NCBI RefSeq assembly: GCF_001676875.1
Contig: NZ_JYKA01000011.1
Location: forward strand, 62,001 to 126,000
DNA: 64,000 nucleotides
Direction: 5' to 3'
DNA from: Chromobacterium subtsugae
GTDB taxonomy: Bacteria; Pseudomonadota; Gammaproteobacteria; Burkholderiales; Chromobacteriaceae
Shown: positions 41,405 to 49,331 of the stretch, in pieces
How the letters are laid out: each line of letters begins with the position of its first letter
Numbering within the stretch: position 1 is the stretch's first letter
Position numbers and translations under genes: made by a program
The notes under the pieces: model-generated
What the model was told of the DNA's origin: nothing
Seen by the model: only the letters and a program-made list of their open reading frames with translations
Database searches by the model: none

Positions 41405-43732
41405 TCAAAACGCCGGCATCACCGGCGGCGCGGCGGACAGGTGCAACAGCACCGGTATCGATTTGGACGTCGGCGTGTTGCAGACATCGCCCACGCTGTC
41501 CAGCGGCACCAGCGGGTTGGTTTCCGGGTAATAGCCGGCGATGCAGCCGCGCGGAATGTCGTAGCTGACCAGGCGGAAATAATTGGCGTGGCGGTCGATG
41601 CCGTCCTCCCACACCGTGGAAATGTTCACCCAGTCGCCATCCTGGAAACCCAGCATGGCGATGTCGGCCGGATGGATGAAAATGACCCGGCGCTGGCCGA
41701 ACACGCCGCGATAGCGGTCATCCAACGCATAGATGGTGGTGTTGTACTGGTCGTGGGAACGGGTGGTCATCAGCGTCATCAGCCGTTCGCCATGCAGCTT
41801 GCGGGCGCGGCTGATCGGCGTGTCGCGCTGCACCGGGTGGGCGATGAAATTGGCCTTGCCGCTGGCGGTTTCCCACGCCCGCTCGCGCGAGGCCACGCGC
41901 AGATGGAAGCCCCCCGGCTGCTGGATGCGCGCGTTGTAGTCTTCGAAACCGGGTATCACCCGCTCGATGGCGTCGCGGATTTTGCCGTAATCGCGCGCGT
42001 ATTCCAGCCACGGCGCTTTGGCGTCGCCCAGCGTGGCATCGGCGATATGGGCGATGATGGCGGTTTCGGACAACAGATCGGGCGAGGCCGGCGTGTTCAT
42101 ACCATAGGAGATGTGCACCATGCTCATCGAGTCCTCCACCGTGATGCCCTGCGCCACGCCGGAGCGGTCGTCGATTTCGGTGCGGCCCAGCGTCGGCAGG
42201 ATCAGCGCGGCCTTGCCGTGCACCAGGTGGCTGCGGTTGAGCTTGGTGGTGATGTGCACGGTGAGATCGCAGGCGCGCAGGCCCTCGAAAGTGCGCAGGG
42301 TGTCCGGCGTTGCCATCGCGAAGTTGCCGCCCAGGCCGACGAATACCTTCACCTTGCCGTGCAGCATGTGTTCGATGGTTTCCACCACGTCCAGGCCGTG
42401 CTCGCGCGGCGGCTCGAAGCCGAACACCTCGCCCAGGCGGTCGAGAAAAGCCATCGACGGCTTTTCCTCGATGCCCACCGTGCGGTTGCCCTGCACATTG
42501 GAGTGGCCGCGCACCGGGCAGATGCCGGCGCCTTCGCGGCCGATATGGCCGCGCATCATCAGCAGATTGGACAACAGCTGCACCGTTTGCAGCGAATGCT
42601 TGTGCTGGGTGATGCCCATCCCCCAGGTGGCGATCACCCGCTCGCCCGCGGCGTAGATGCGGCCCAGGTTTTCGATGTCGGCGCGCGCGACGCCGGATTC
42701 GGCCTCCAGCAGCGCCCAGTCTTCCCGGCGCAGGTCGTCGGCGAAGGCGTCGAACCCCAGCGTGTGGCGCTGGATGAAGTCCCTATCCAGAATGCCCGGC
42801 TCGCCCTTGGCGCGGGCCTCGTCGTCGCGCGCCAGCACATATTTGGCCACGCCCTTGATCAGCGCGAAATCGCCGCCCAGCCTGGGCTGGATGAAGGTGG
42901 AGGCAATCGGCGTGCTGCCCATGGTGATCATCTCGATCGGGTGCTGCGGGCTGGCGAAGCGCTCCAGGCCGCGCTCGCGCAGCGGATTGACCGAAACGAT
43001 GATCGCGCCGCGGCGCGCCGCCTCGCGCAATTCGCCCAGCATGCGCGGATGGTTGGTGGCCGGGTTCTGGCCGAAGATGATGATGGTGTCGGCCTTCTCG
43101 AAATCGTCCAGCGTCACCGTTCCCTTGCCCACCCCCACCGTACCGGGCAGGCCGCGGCTGGTGGCCTCGTGGCACATATTGGAACAGTCGGGAAAATTGT
43201 TGGTGCCCAGCATGCGCACGAACAGCTGGTAGAGGAAGGCGGCCTCATTGCTGGCGCGGCCGGAGGTGTAGAACGCCGCCTGGTTCGCCGAGGGCAGGCG
43301 ATTCAAATGCCCGGCGATGCATTCGAACGCCTGCGGCCAGGAGATGGGGACGTATGTGTCGCTGGCGGCGTCATAGCTCATCGGCTCGGTCAGCCGGCCG
43401 TGCTGCTCCAGCTCGTAGTCGGTCTGCTGCATCAGAGACTCGACGGTGTTCTCGGCGAAGAAGGCCGGCGTCACGCGCTTGGTGGTGGCTTCCGCCGCCA
43501 CCGCCTTGACGCCGTTCTCGCAGAATTCAAACGTGGAGGCATGCTGGCGGTCGGGCCAGGCGCAGCCGGGGCAATCGAAGCCATCCGGCTGATTCTGTTT
43601 GAACAGCATGCGGTAATTCCCGCCCGACACCCGTTCCTTGATCAGATTGATCGCCACATATTTCAGCGCGCCCCAGCCCGCGGCGGGATGGTGGTAGGGT
43701 TCGATCTTTCCCGGTGGATTTGACTTGTCCAT
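41405..43732 (-). CDS. ydeP: FdhF/YdeP family molybdopterin oxidoreductase
   Basis: 775 residues, usual for YdeP (about 760). GFDCPGCAWPD near residue 55 is family-specific. The molybdopterin domain shows AAFYTSGRASNEAAFLYQLF, NNFPDCSNMCHEATSRGL, GHNP-like FGQNPATNHPRMLGELR, GAGICPVRGHSNVQG and, at the C terminus, TTRSHDQYNTTIYALDDRYRGVFGQR. The N-terminal 4Fe-4S Cys set of true formate dehydrogenases is lacking. E. coli YdeP is linked to acid resistance; the substrate is not established. It heads the minus-strand cluster with cydAB and moaA, and is divergent from a MocR regulator. Confidence 0.92.
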   Translation of the reverse strand: MDKSNPPGKIEPYHHPAAGWGALKYVAINLIKERVSGGNYRMLFKQNQPDGFDCPGCAWPDRQHASTFEFCENGVKAVAAEATTKRVTPAFFAENTVESLMQQTDYELEQHGRLTEPMSYDAASDTYVPISWPQAFECIAGHLNRLPSANQAAFYTSGRASNEAAFLYQLFVRMLGTNNFPDCSNMCHEATSRGLPGTVGVGKGTVTLDDFEKADTIIIFGQNPATNHPRMLGELREAARRGAIIVSVNPLRERGLERFASPQHPIEMITMGSTPIASTFIQPRLGGDFALIKGVAKYVLARDDEARAKGEPGILDRDFIQRHTLGFDAFADDLRREDWALLEAESGVARADIENLGRIYAAGERVIATWGMGITQHKHSLQTVQLLSNLLMMRGHIGREGAGICPVRGHSNVQGNRTVGIEEKPSMAFLDRLGEVFGFEPPREHGLDVVETIEHMLHGKVKVFVGLGGNFAMATPDTLRTFEGLRACDLTVHITTKLNRSHLVHGKAALILPTLGRTEIDDRSGVAQGITVEDSMSMVHISYGMNTPASPDLLSETAIIAHIADATLGDAKAPWLEYARDYGKIRDAIERVIPGFEDYNARIQQPGGFHLRVASRERAWETASGKANFIAHPVQRDTPISRARKLHGERLMTLMTTRSHDQYNTTIYALDDRYRGVFGQRRVIFIHPADIAMLGFQDGDWVNISTVWEDGIDRHANYFRLVSYDIPRGCIAGYYPETNPLVPLDSVGDVCNTPTSKSIPVLLHLSAAPPVMPAF

Positions 43733-43870
43733 GACCTGGCTTCCATGATCCGCGCAGTCGCAAGGCCCGGAAATCGGGACTCATTCTGCGCCGTATTGCA
43801 TGGAGGAGAGGTTAAGAGCAAAGTCCGGCGGCGGAAGTGTACACATCGCGACGATATCGCAGAGTACAGT

Positions 43871-43884
43871 TTGACCCACGTCAA
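43871..43884. promoter_or_regulatory. FNR/ANR-type palindrome between ydeP and the MocR gene
   Basis: TTGACCCACGTCAA, a perfect palindrome of the TTGAC-N4-GTCAA type. Toward the MocR gene, TATGAT follows at 43900-43905; toward ydeP the start is 139 bases away. Likely oxygen- or nitric-oxide-responsive control of one or both genes. Confidence 0.55.
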
Positions 43885-43952
43885 GGCCCCAGGCATTGCT
43901 ATGATGGTAGCGGCCAAGCCAGGCCACCCGCAGAACCCAAGGGACGCAGCGC

Positions 43953-45383
43953 ATGAAAATGTATGAAACGCTGGCCCGCGAACTGGAGCAGCATGTGATG
44001 TCGGGCATGTTGAAAGCCGGCGACAAGGTGCCGTCAGTCCGGCAATTGAGCCAGCAACGCGACATCAGCATCACCACCGTATTGAAGGCCTACTCGCTGC
44101 TGGAAAGCCGGGGCGTCATCGAAAGCCGGCCGCAATCCGGCTATTTCGTGCGCAAAGCCACGCTCGCCGGCCATGCCGCCGCCATGCCGGCGCCAATGCC
44201 GCCCACGCTCAGGCCCCATCCGGTCGCCAGCAATGTCGAGATCAGCCAGCTGGTATTGCGCACCTTGAAAACCATCAGCCGGCACGACGCCGTGCCGCTG
44301 GGATCGCCCTATCCCGACCCCACGCCCTTCCCCTTGGTCAGGCTCAGCCATCTGGCCAACAATATCGCCAAAAAGAGCAGCGGCTGGGGCGTGCTAAATG
44401 ACTTGCCGCCGGGCAACATAGACCTCATCCGCCAGATCGCCGGACGCTATTTCCTCAATGGCCTGCTGGTGGATCCCGCCGAAGTCATCATCACCGTCGG
44501 CGCCACCGAGGCGCTGAATCTTTGCCTGCAGGCCGCCGCCCGGCCTGGCGACACCATCGCCGTGGAATCGCCGACCTACTACGCCATCCTGCATGCGATA
44601 GAGCGCATGGGAATGCGGGCGATAGAAATTCCCACCAGCGGCACAAGCGGCATGGATGTGGACTACCTGGAAAGCATCCTGGAATCGGACAATATCGCTG
44701 CCTGCATGGTGATGCCGAATTTTCACAATCCATTGGGCATCGTCATGCCGGAAGCGAACAAGAAAAAGCTGGTGGAGATCATGACCCGGGCCAAGAAGCC
44801 CATCATCGAAAACGCGGTCTACAACGAGCTTTACTACTCCGACACGCCGCCAAGCTCGCTCAAGCAATACGACACCGAAGGCTATGTGCTGCATTGCTCG
44901 TCGTTCTCCAAAACCTTGTCGTCCGCATTCCGCATCGGCTGGGCCATGCCGGGCAGATACCGGGAAAAGGTCGAGAACCTGAAATTCGTCAATACGCTCA
45001 GCACCTCGGCCATTCCGCAAATGGCCATCGCCGAGTATCTGTCGCAAGGCGGCTATGATCAGCATCTGCGGAAAATAAGAAAATTCTATCAGCAGCAGGC
45101 AAAAATCATCACCCATGTGGTGAGACGGTTTTTCCCCGAGGCGTGCATCATTTCCGAGCCCGCCGGCGGCTATTTGCTCTGGGTGCAGCTGCCGCCGCAT
45201 ATTGACGCGATGCGGCTGTACAACGAGGCGCTGGAGAGAAAAATCACCATAGGCCCGGGCACCATTTTTTCCAATACCGGAAAATTCAGAAACTGCATTC
45301 GCCTGAATTACAGTTATTCATGGTCTAAAGAAATCGAATCCGCCATCGTCACCCTGGGAAAAATCATTTCCCACTACAAATGA
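43953..45383 (+). CDS. MocR/PdxR-type regulator (GntR winged helix fused to aminotransferase fold)
   Basis: 476 residues. N-terminal GntR winged helix (YETLARELEQHVMSGMLKAGDKVPSVRQLSQQRDISITTVLKAYSLLESRGVIE, about 4-75). A type I aminotransferase-like domain follows from about 105, with GATEALNLCLQAAARPGD, NFHNPLGIVMP and the PLP-binding Lys in CSSFSKTLSSAFRIGW. MocR proteins use PLP-bound domains as effectors rather than as enzymes, though activity cannot be excluded. It is divergent from ydeP with an FNR-like site between, so it may regulate ydeP-cydAB or itself. Confidence 0.88.
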   Translation: MKMYETLARELEQHVMSGMLKAGDKVPSVRQLSQQRDISITTVLKAYSLLESRGVIESRPQSGYFVRKATLAGHAAAMPAPMPPTLRPHPVASNVEISQLVLRTLKTISRHDAVPLGSPYPDPTPFPLVRLSHLANNIAKKSSGWGVLNDLPPGNIDLIRQIAGRYFLNGLLVDPAEVIITVGATEALNLCLQAAARPGDTIAVESPTYYAILHAIERMGMRAIEIPTSGTSGMDVDYLESILESDNIAACMVMPNFHNPLGIVMPEANKKKLVEIMTRAKKPIIENAVYNELYYSDTPPSSLKQYDTEGYVLHCSSFSKTLSSAFRIGWAMPGRYREKVENLKFVNTLSTSAIPQMAIAEYLSQGGYDQHLRKIRKFYQQQAKIITHVVRRFFPEACIISEPAGGYLLWVQLPPHIDAMRLYNEALERKITIGPGTIFSNTGKFRNCIRLNYSYSWSKEIESAIVTLGKIISHYK

Positions 45384-45514
45384 AGCCGGCGGCCAGGGGC
45401 AAGGCAGCCAATCGCGCCGCCGCCATCCGGCCGGGCGGCTCGGATGATTGGTCGAACGGCGCCGGAGGAGTATCATCCCGCCCTGTCTTCACGCAAAAAT
45501 AAAAAGGGGCTGAC

Positions 45515-46417
45515 ATGGCAAAACACTGGGGCAAGGTGCTGACGGCGATGGTGACGCCGTTCGACGCCGACGGCCGGCTCAATCTTGACGCGGCCCGCGC
45601 GCTGGCGCGGCGCCTGGCCGACAACGGCAGCGATGGCCTGGTGGTGGCGGCCACCACCGGCGAAGCGCCGACCCTGTCCGACGCCGAACGCTTCGACCTG
45701 ATCCGCGCGGTCAGCGAGGCGGTGACCATCCCGGTGCTGGCCGGCACCGGCAGCAACGACACCCGCCACGCGCTGGCGCTCACCGCCCGCGCCGAGGAGC
45801 TGGGCGCCGCCGGCGCCTTCCTGGTGTCGCCGTACTACAACCGCCCGCCGCAAGCCGGCATCGAGGCGCATTTTCGCGCGCTGGCCGCCGCCACGCGCTT
45901 GCCGGTGATGCTGTACGACGTGCCCGGCCGCACCGGCCGCCGCATCGCCCGCGACGTGCTGCTGCGCCTGCTGGGCGAGGTGGACAACATCGTCGCCTTC
46001 AAGGACGCCACCGGCGATCCGGCCGCCGCCGCCAGCCTGGTGGCCGAGGCCGGCGACCGTTTCGAGCTGTACTCCGGCGACGACGCGCTGACCCTGCCCC
46101 TGCTGGCCATCGGCGCGGTCGGCGTGGTGGGCACCTCCACCCACTGGACCGGCCCGGAGTTCGCCGCGATGATCGCCGCCTTCGAGCAGGGCGACGTGCG
46201 CCGCGCGCGCGCCATCAACGCGGCGCTGCAGCCGTCGTTCGCCTTCTCCAATACCGACGACTCTGTGTACTCGATGTCGGTGAAGGCGATGCTGCGCGGC
46301 CAGGGCCTGGCCGTCGGCGAGTGCCGGCTGCCGCTGCCGGCCGCGCCGGAAAACGTGGGACGGCAGGCCGCCGAAGTCTGGCGCCGGCTGGAAGCCTGGC
46401 GCGCCGGCCAACGCTGA
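45515..46417 (+). CDS. dapA: 4-Hydroxy-tetrahydrodipicolinate synthase (or DapA-like aldolase)
   Basis: 300 residues, (beta/alpha)8 barrel. Motifs: AATTGEAPTLSDAERFDLI (GT/TGE box), AFLVSPYYNRPPQAGI with catalytic Tyr, DVPGRTGRRI, and the Schiff-base Lys in IVAFKDATGDPAAA. It condenses pyruvate with aspartate semialdehyde in lysine and diaminopimelate synthesis. Other N-acetylneuraminate-lyase-family members share most motifs, but the TTGE and YNRP boxes fit DapA. A ribosome binding site (AAGGGG) precedes the ATG; a terminator follows. Confidence 0.88.
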   Translation: MAKHWGKVLTAMVTPFDADGRLNLDAARALARRLADNGSDGLVVAATTGEAPTLSDAERFDLIRAVSEAVTIPVLAGTGSNDTRHALALTARAEELGAAGAFLVSPYYNRPPQAGIEAHFRALAAATRLPVMLYDVPGRTGRRIARDVLLRLLGEVDNIVAFKDATGDPAAAASLVAEAGDRFELYSGDDALTLPLLAIGAVGVVGTSTHWTGPEFAAMIAAFEQGDVRRARAINAALQPSFAFSNTDDSVYSMSVKAMLRGQGLAVGECRLPLPAAPENVGRQAAEVWRRLEAWRAGQR

Positions 46418-46432
46418 GCGGCCATCGGCAAT

Positions 46433-46461
46433 AAAAAAGGAGACCCGAGGGTCTCCTTTTT
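46433..46461. terminator. Bidirectional terminator between dapA and yajQ
   Basis: AAAAAGGAGACCC / GGGTCTCCTTTTT, a near-perfect 13-bp stem with A and T tracts on both sides, between convergent dapA (plus) and yajQ (minus). Confidence 0.9.
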
Positions 46462-46488
46462 CACGGTTGACGCGCCGCGCGGCGGGGA

Positions 46489-46989
46489 TCAGTCGCGGAA
46501 GTTGTTGAACTGCAGCGGCGAGCCGTTTTCCAGGTCGTCGCCGATATCCTTGCGCAGCAGCGCGATGGCTTCCTGCAGCACGTCGCGCTTGGCGCCGGAC
46601 ACCCTAACCGCCTCGCCCTGGATGCTGGCCTGCACCTTCATCTTGGAATCCTTCAGCAGCTTGACGATTTTCTTCGCCAGGTCGGAATCCAGGCCTTCCT
46701 TGATCTTCAATACCTTCTTCACCTTGTTGCCGGACACTTTCTCCAGCTTGCCGTAGTCCAGGCTGCGCACATCGACGCCGCGCTTGGCCAGCTTGCCCAC
46801 CATCACCTCGTTGACCTGGTCCAGCTGGAACTCGGTGTCGCCGAACAGGGTGACTTCCTTGTCGTTGAACTCGATGCGGGCGTCGCTGCCCTTGAAGTCA
46901 TATCGGTTGCCCACTTCTTTGTTGGCCTGATCCAGCGCGTTGCGCACTTCCACCTTGTTTACTTCGGAAACGACATCAAAAGACGGCAT
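46489..46989 (-). CDS. yajQ: YajQ family nucleotide (cyclic-di-GMP)-binding protein
   Basis: 166 residues, standard length. [34 protein letters not shown] is diagnostic, with two RNP-like repeats following. YajQ proteins bind c-di-GMP in Xanthomonas and act on transcription there; others bind RNA or GTP. GAGG precedes the ATG. It could be a receptor for signals from the GGDEF enzyme in this window, which is speculation. Confidence 0.95.
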   Translation of the reverse strand: MPSFDVVSEVNKVEVRNALDQANKEVGNRYDFKGSDARIEFNDKEVTLFGDTEFQLDQVNEVMVGKLAKRGVDVRSLDYGKLEKVSGNKVKKVLKIKEGLDSDLAKKIVKLLKDSKMKVQASIQGEAVRVSGAKRDVLQEAIALLRKDIGDDLENGSPLQFNNFRD

Positions 46990-47121
46990 AAAACGTATCC
47001 TCGCTAATAATCAGCCGAATTCTAGTTGCGCCCCCGCGGCTTGTCACCCGCCCATTGCCAAAGCCGGCGCGGCATGCTGTGATCGGAGCCAAACCAACCA
47101 TCCGCATCAGGACATCCAACC

Positions 47122-47757
47122 ATGCTCGTCACCCTGCCCCAACTGGCCGCTTTTCTCGCCGCCGCCGTGCTGATCACGCTGTCGCCCGGCCCCGACAACC
47201 TGATGGTGCTCAGCCAGGGCATCTCGCGCGGCCGCCGCCACGGCATGGCCTTCGGCCTGGGTTGCGCGCTGGGCTGCCTCAACCACACCGCGCTGGCCGC
47301 ATTGGGCATCAGCGCGCTGATCGCCGCCTCGCCCGCCGCCTTCGCCGCGCTGAAGATCGCCGGCGGCGGCTACCTGGTTTACCTGGGCTGGGGCGCCATC
47401 CGCAGCCCGGGCGTCGGCTTCGATGCCGGCGGCGATGGCGCGGGTCCGCAGGGTTCGCTGGCCGCCACCTTCCGCCGCGGCCTGATCGCCAACGCCATCA
47501 ACCCCAAAGTGGTGCTGTTTTTCCTGGCCTTTTTGCCGCAGTTCGTCAATCCGGCGCAAGGCCCGGCCGGGCTGCAAACCGCCATCCTGGGCACGCTGTT
47601 CTCCGCCCAGGGCGCGCTGATCTTCGGCGCGCTGGGCTATTTCTCCGGCCATGTCGGCCAATGGCTGGCCAGAAGCCGCAAGACCGGACAGTGGCTGGAC
47701 CGGACGGCCGGCGCCATCTTCATCGCGCTGGGGCTGCGTCTGATCCTGGCGCGCTGA
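47122..47757 (+). CDS. LysE/RhtB family amino acid exporter
   Basis: 211 residues with six membrane helices. TLSPGPDNLMVLSQGISRGRRHGMAFGLG is the family signature, with GGGYLVYLGWGAIRS and RRGLIANAINPKVVLFFLAFLPQFV further on. Family members export basic or neutral amino acids and homoserine lactones; the substrate is not predictable. Monocistronic between yajQ and the envelope cluster. Confidence 0.9.
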   Translation: MLVTLPQLAAFLAAAVLITLSPGPDNLMVLSQGISRGRRHGMAFGLGCALGCLNHTALAALGISALIAASPAAFAALKIAGGGYLVYLGWGAIRSPGVGFDAGGDGAGPQGSLAATFRRGLIANAINPKVVLFFLAFLPQFVNPAQGPAGLQTAILGTLFSAQGALIFGALGYFSGHVGQWLARSRKTGQWLDRTAGAIFIALGLRLILAR

Positions 47758-47867
47758 AAACTCAATAGAAATTAATTACTATTCCAGATTGGCAAACACA
47801 TTGGCGGGGGCAGATGCTAAGCTGAATGAGCAGCATTAAGTTTCAAATACCCAATAGGATTATTAAA

Positions 47868-48071
47868 ATGAGAATATTGGCGACTTTCTTTATGCTTATT
47901 GCCCTCAGCCCTGCCGCCTACGCCTACATCGACCCCAGCTCCACCCTGTTTGCCTGGCAAGGCGCTTTAGCCCTGCTGGGCGGACTGCTGGTTTTCGTCA
48001 AAGCCCCCGTCTCCTCGCTCAAGCGCTTGTTGCGCCGAGTCTTCAAGAGGAAAGACGACGATCATGCGTGA
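47868..48071 (+). CDS. Small YIDP-motif membrane protein
   Basis: 67 residues from the ATG at 47868 (AGGA upstream). A signal-peptide-like N terminus (MRILATFFMLIALSPAAYA) is followed at once by YIDPSSTLFAWQGALALLGGLLVFVK, a second hydrophobic segment, and a basic tail (KRLLRRVFKRKDDD). YIDPGTG-type mini proteins often precede methyltransferase and sulfatase genes. It overlaps the next gene by eight bases, so translation is coupled. Confidence 0.7.
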   Translation: MRILATFFMLIALSPAAYAYIDPSSTLFAWQGALALLGGLLVFVKAPVSSLKRLLRRVFKRKDDDHA

Positions 48072-49331
48072 CCCGCTAGGCCACCTGGAACTGAAGGAAC
48101 GCACCGCCGTCCGCTCGCTGTACGCCCCGCTGGAGCCAAGCCACTACTTGCACAGCCCCCTGTCGCAGCAGCTGGTCGGCCAGGGCATGCTGCTGGACTT
48201 CGACTTTCTGGGCAGCTCCGGCATCGTCTCCGAACGGCTGCCCTTCGTCAGCTACCCGCACGAATGGTCGGCGCCGCAATTGCGCGACGCGGCGCGGCTG
48301 ACGCTGGACATCTCCCGCAACTTGCTGGAATCGGGCTGGGAGCTGAAGGACACCTCGGCCTGGAACGTGCTGTTCAAAGGCTGCGCGCCGATCTTCTGCG
48401 ACCACCTGTCGTTCCAGCCCATCGCCAGCCGCCACTGGTGGGCCTTCGGCCAGTATCTGCAGCATTTCGTGTTTCCGCTATGCGTCGCCCGTTATCGCGA
48501 CTTTCCGGTCAGCGACAGCTTCCTGCTCAGCCGCGACGGGCTGGACGCCGCGCGCTTCCGCGCGCTGATGGGCACGCGCATCTTCGCCACCCGCTTCTGG
48601 CCGCTGGCCCTGGGCCGCGGCAGCGGCCCGGCTACCACGGCAATCTGTACAGCCTGCTGGACTGGTTTCTGGCGGCTACCGCGCGCCAGAGCGGCCGTAG
48701 CGCCTGGATAGACTACGCCGCCAACAATACCCATTACCCGCCGACGGCCCAGGAGGCCAAGCGCGCCTTCGTCAGCCAGTGGCTGAACCGGCTCAAACCG
48801 GCCTGGGCGGCGGATTTCGGCTGCAATACCGGCGAGTATTCGCAACTGGCGCCGGACGCTGGCGCGGAAGTCATCGCGCTGGACGCCGACCACCGCTGCA
48901 TCGGCCAGCTTTACGACACGCATCCGGGACAGGCCCGCCTGCACCCGCTGGTGGCCAATCTGGACGATCTGGACGGCGGCCGCGGCTGGGGCGGCGCCGA
49001 ATTCAACGGCCTGCCCGCGCGCCTGGCCGCGGTGACAGAATTGGCGCTGATGCTGGCGCTGACTCACCACCTGGCGATTTCGCTTTCCATCCCCTACCGC
49101 AAGATCGCCGAATTCGCCGCCGCCTCCACCCGGAAATGGCTGATCGTCGAACTGATCGAAGAAAACGATCCGCTGGTGGAACGGCTATGCCGCGAACGCA
49201 AGCGCCATCCCGCCGAATTTCCGCTGTCGCTGCAGCGCGCCGCCTTTCTGGAACGCTTCCGCCTGCTGGGAGAGCAGCAATTGCCCGGCATCGGCCGCCA
49301 CCTGCTGGCGCTGGAAAAACGGCAAGCATGA
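48064..49331 (+). pseudogene. Kinase-like/SAM methyltransferase protein, interrupted by a one-base frameshift
   Basis: From the ATG at 48064 the frame reads LKERTAVRSLYAPLEPSHYLHSP and ELKDTSAWNVLFKGCAPIFCDHLSF, where a D-x4-N then D spacing recalls the catalytic loop of aminoglycoside-kinase-like folds. After residue about 188 it drifts into nonsense (PATTAICTACW). The next frame continues as GYHGNLYSLLDWFLAATARQ and holds a class I methyltransferase (AWAADFGCNTGEYSQLA, AEVIALDADHRCI, LALTHHLAISLSIP), ending ALEKRQA. One added G in CCCGG at 48627-48631 gives SGPGYHGNLY and 422 residues. It is broken either by mutation or by sequence error. Confidence 0.8.

Noticed and set aside
41369-43723. 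784-codon plus-strand frame over ydeP
   Set aside because: Antisense of ydeP, which has clear conserved motifs on the minus strand.
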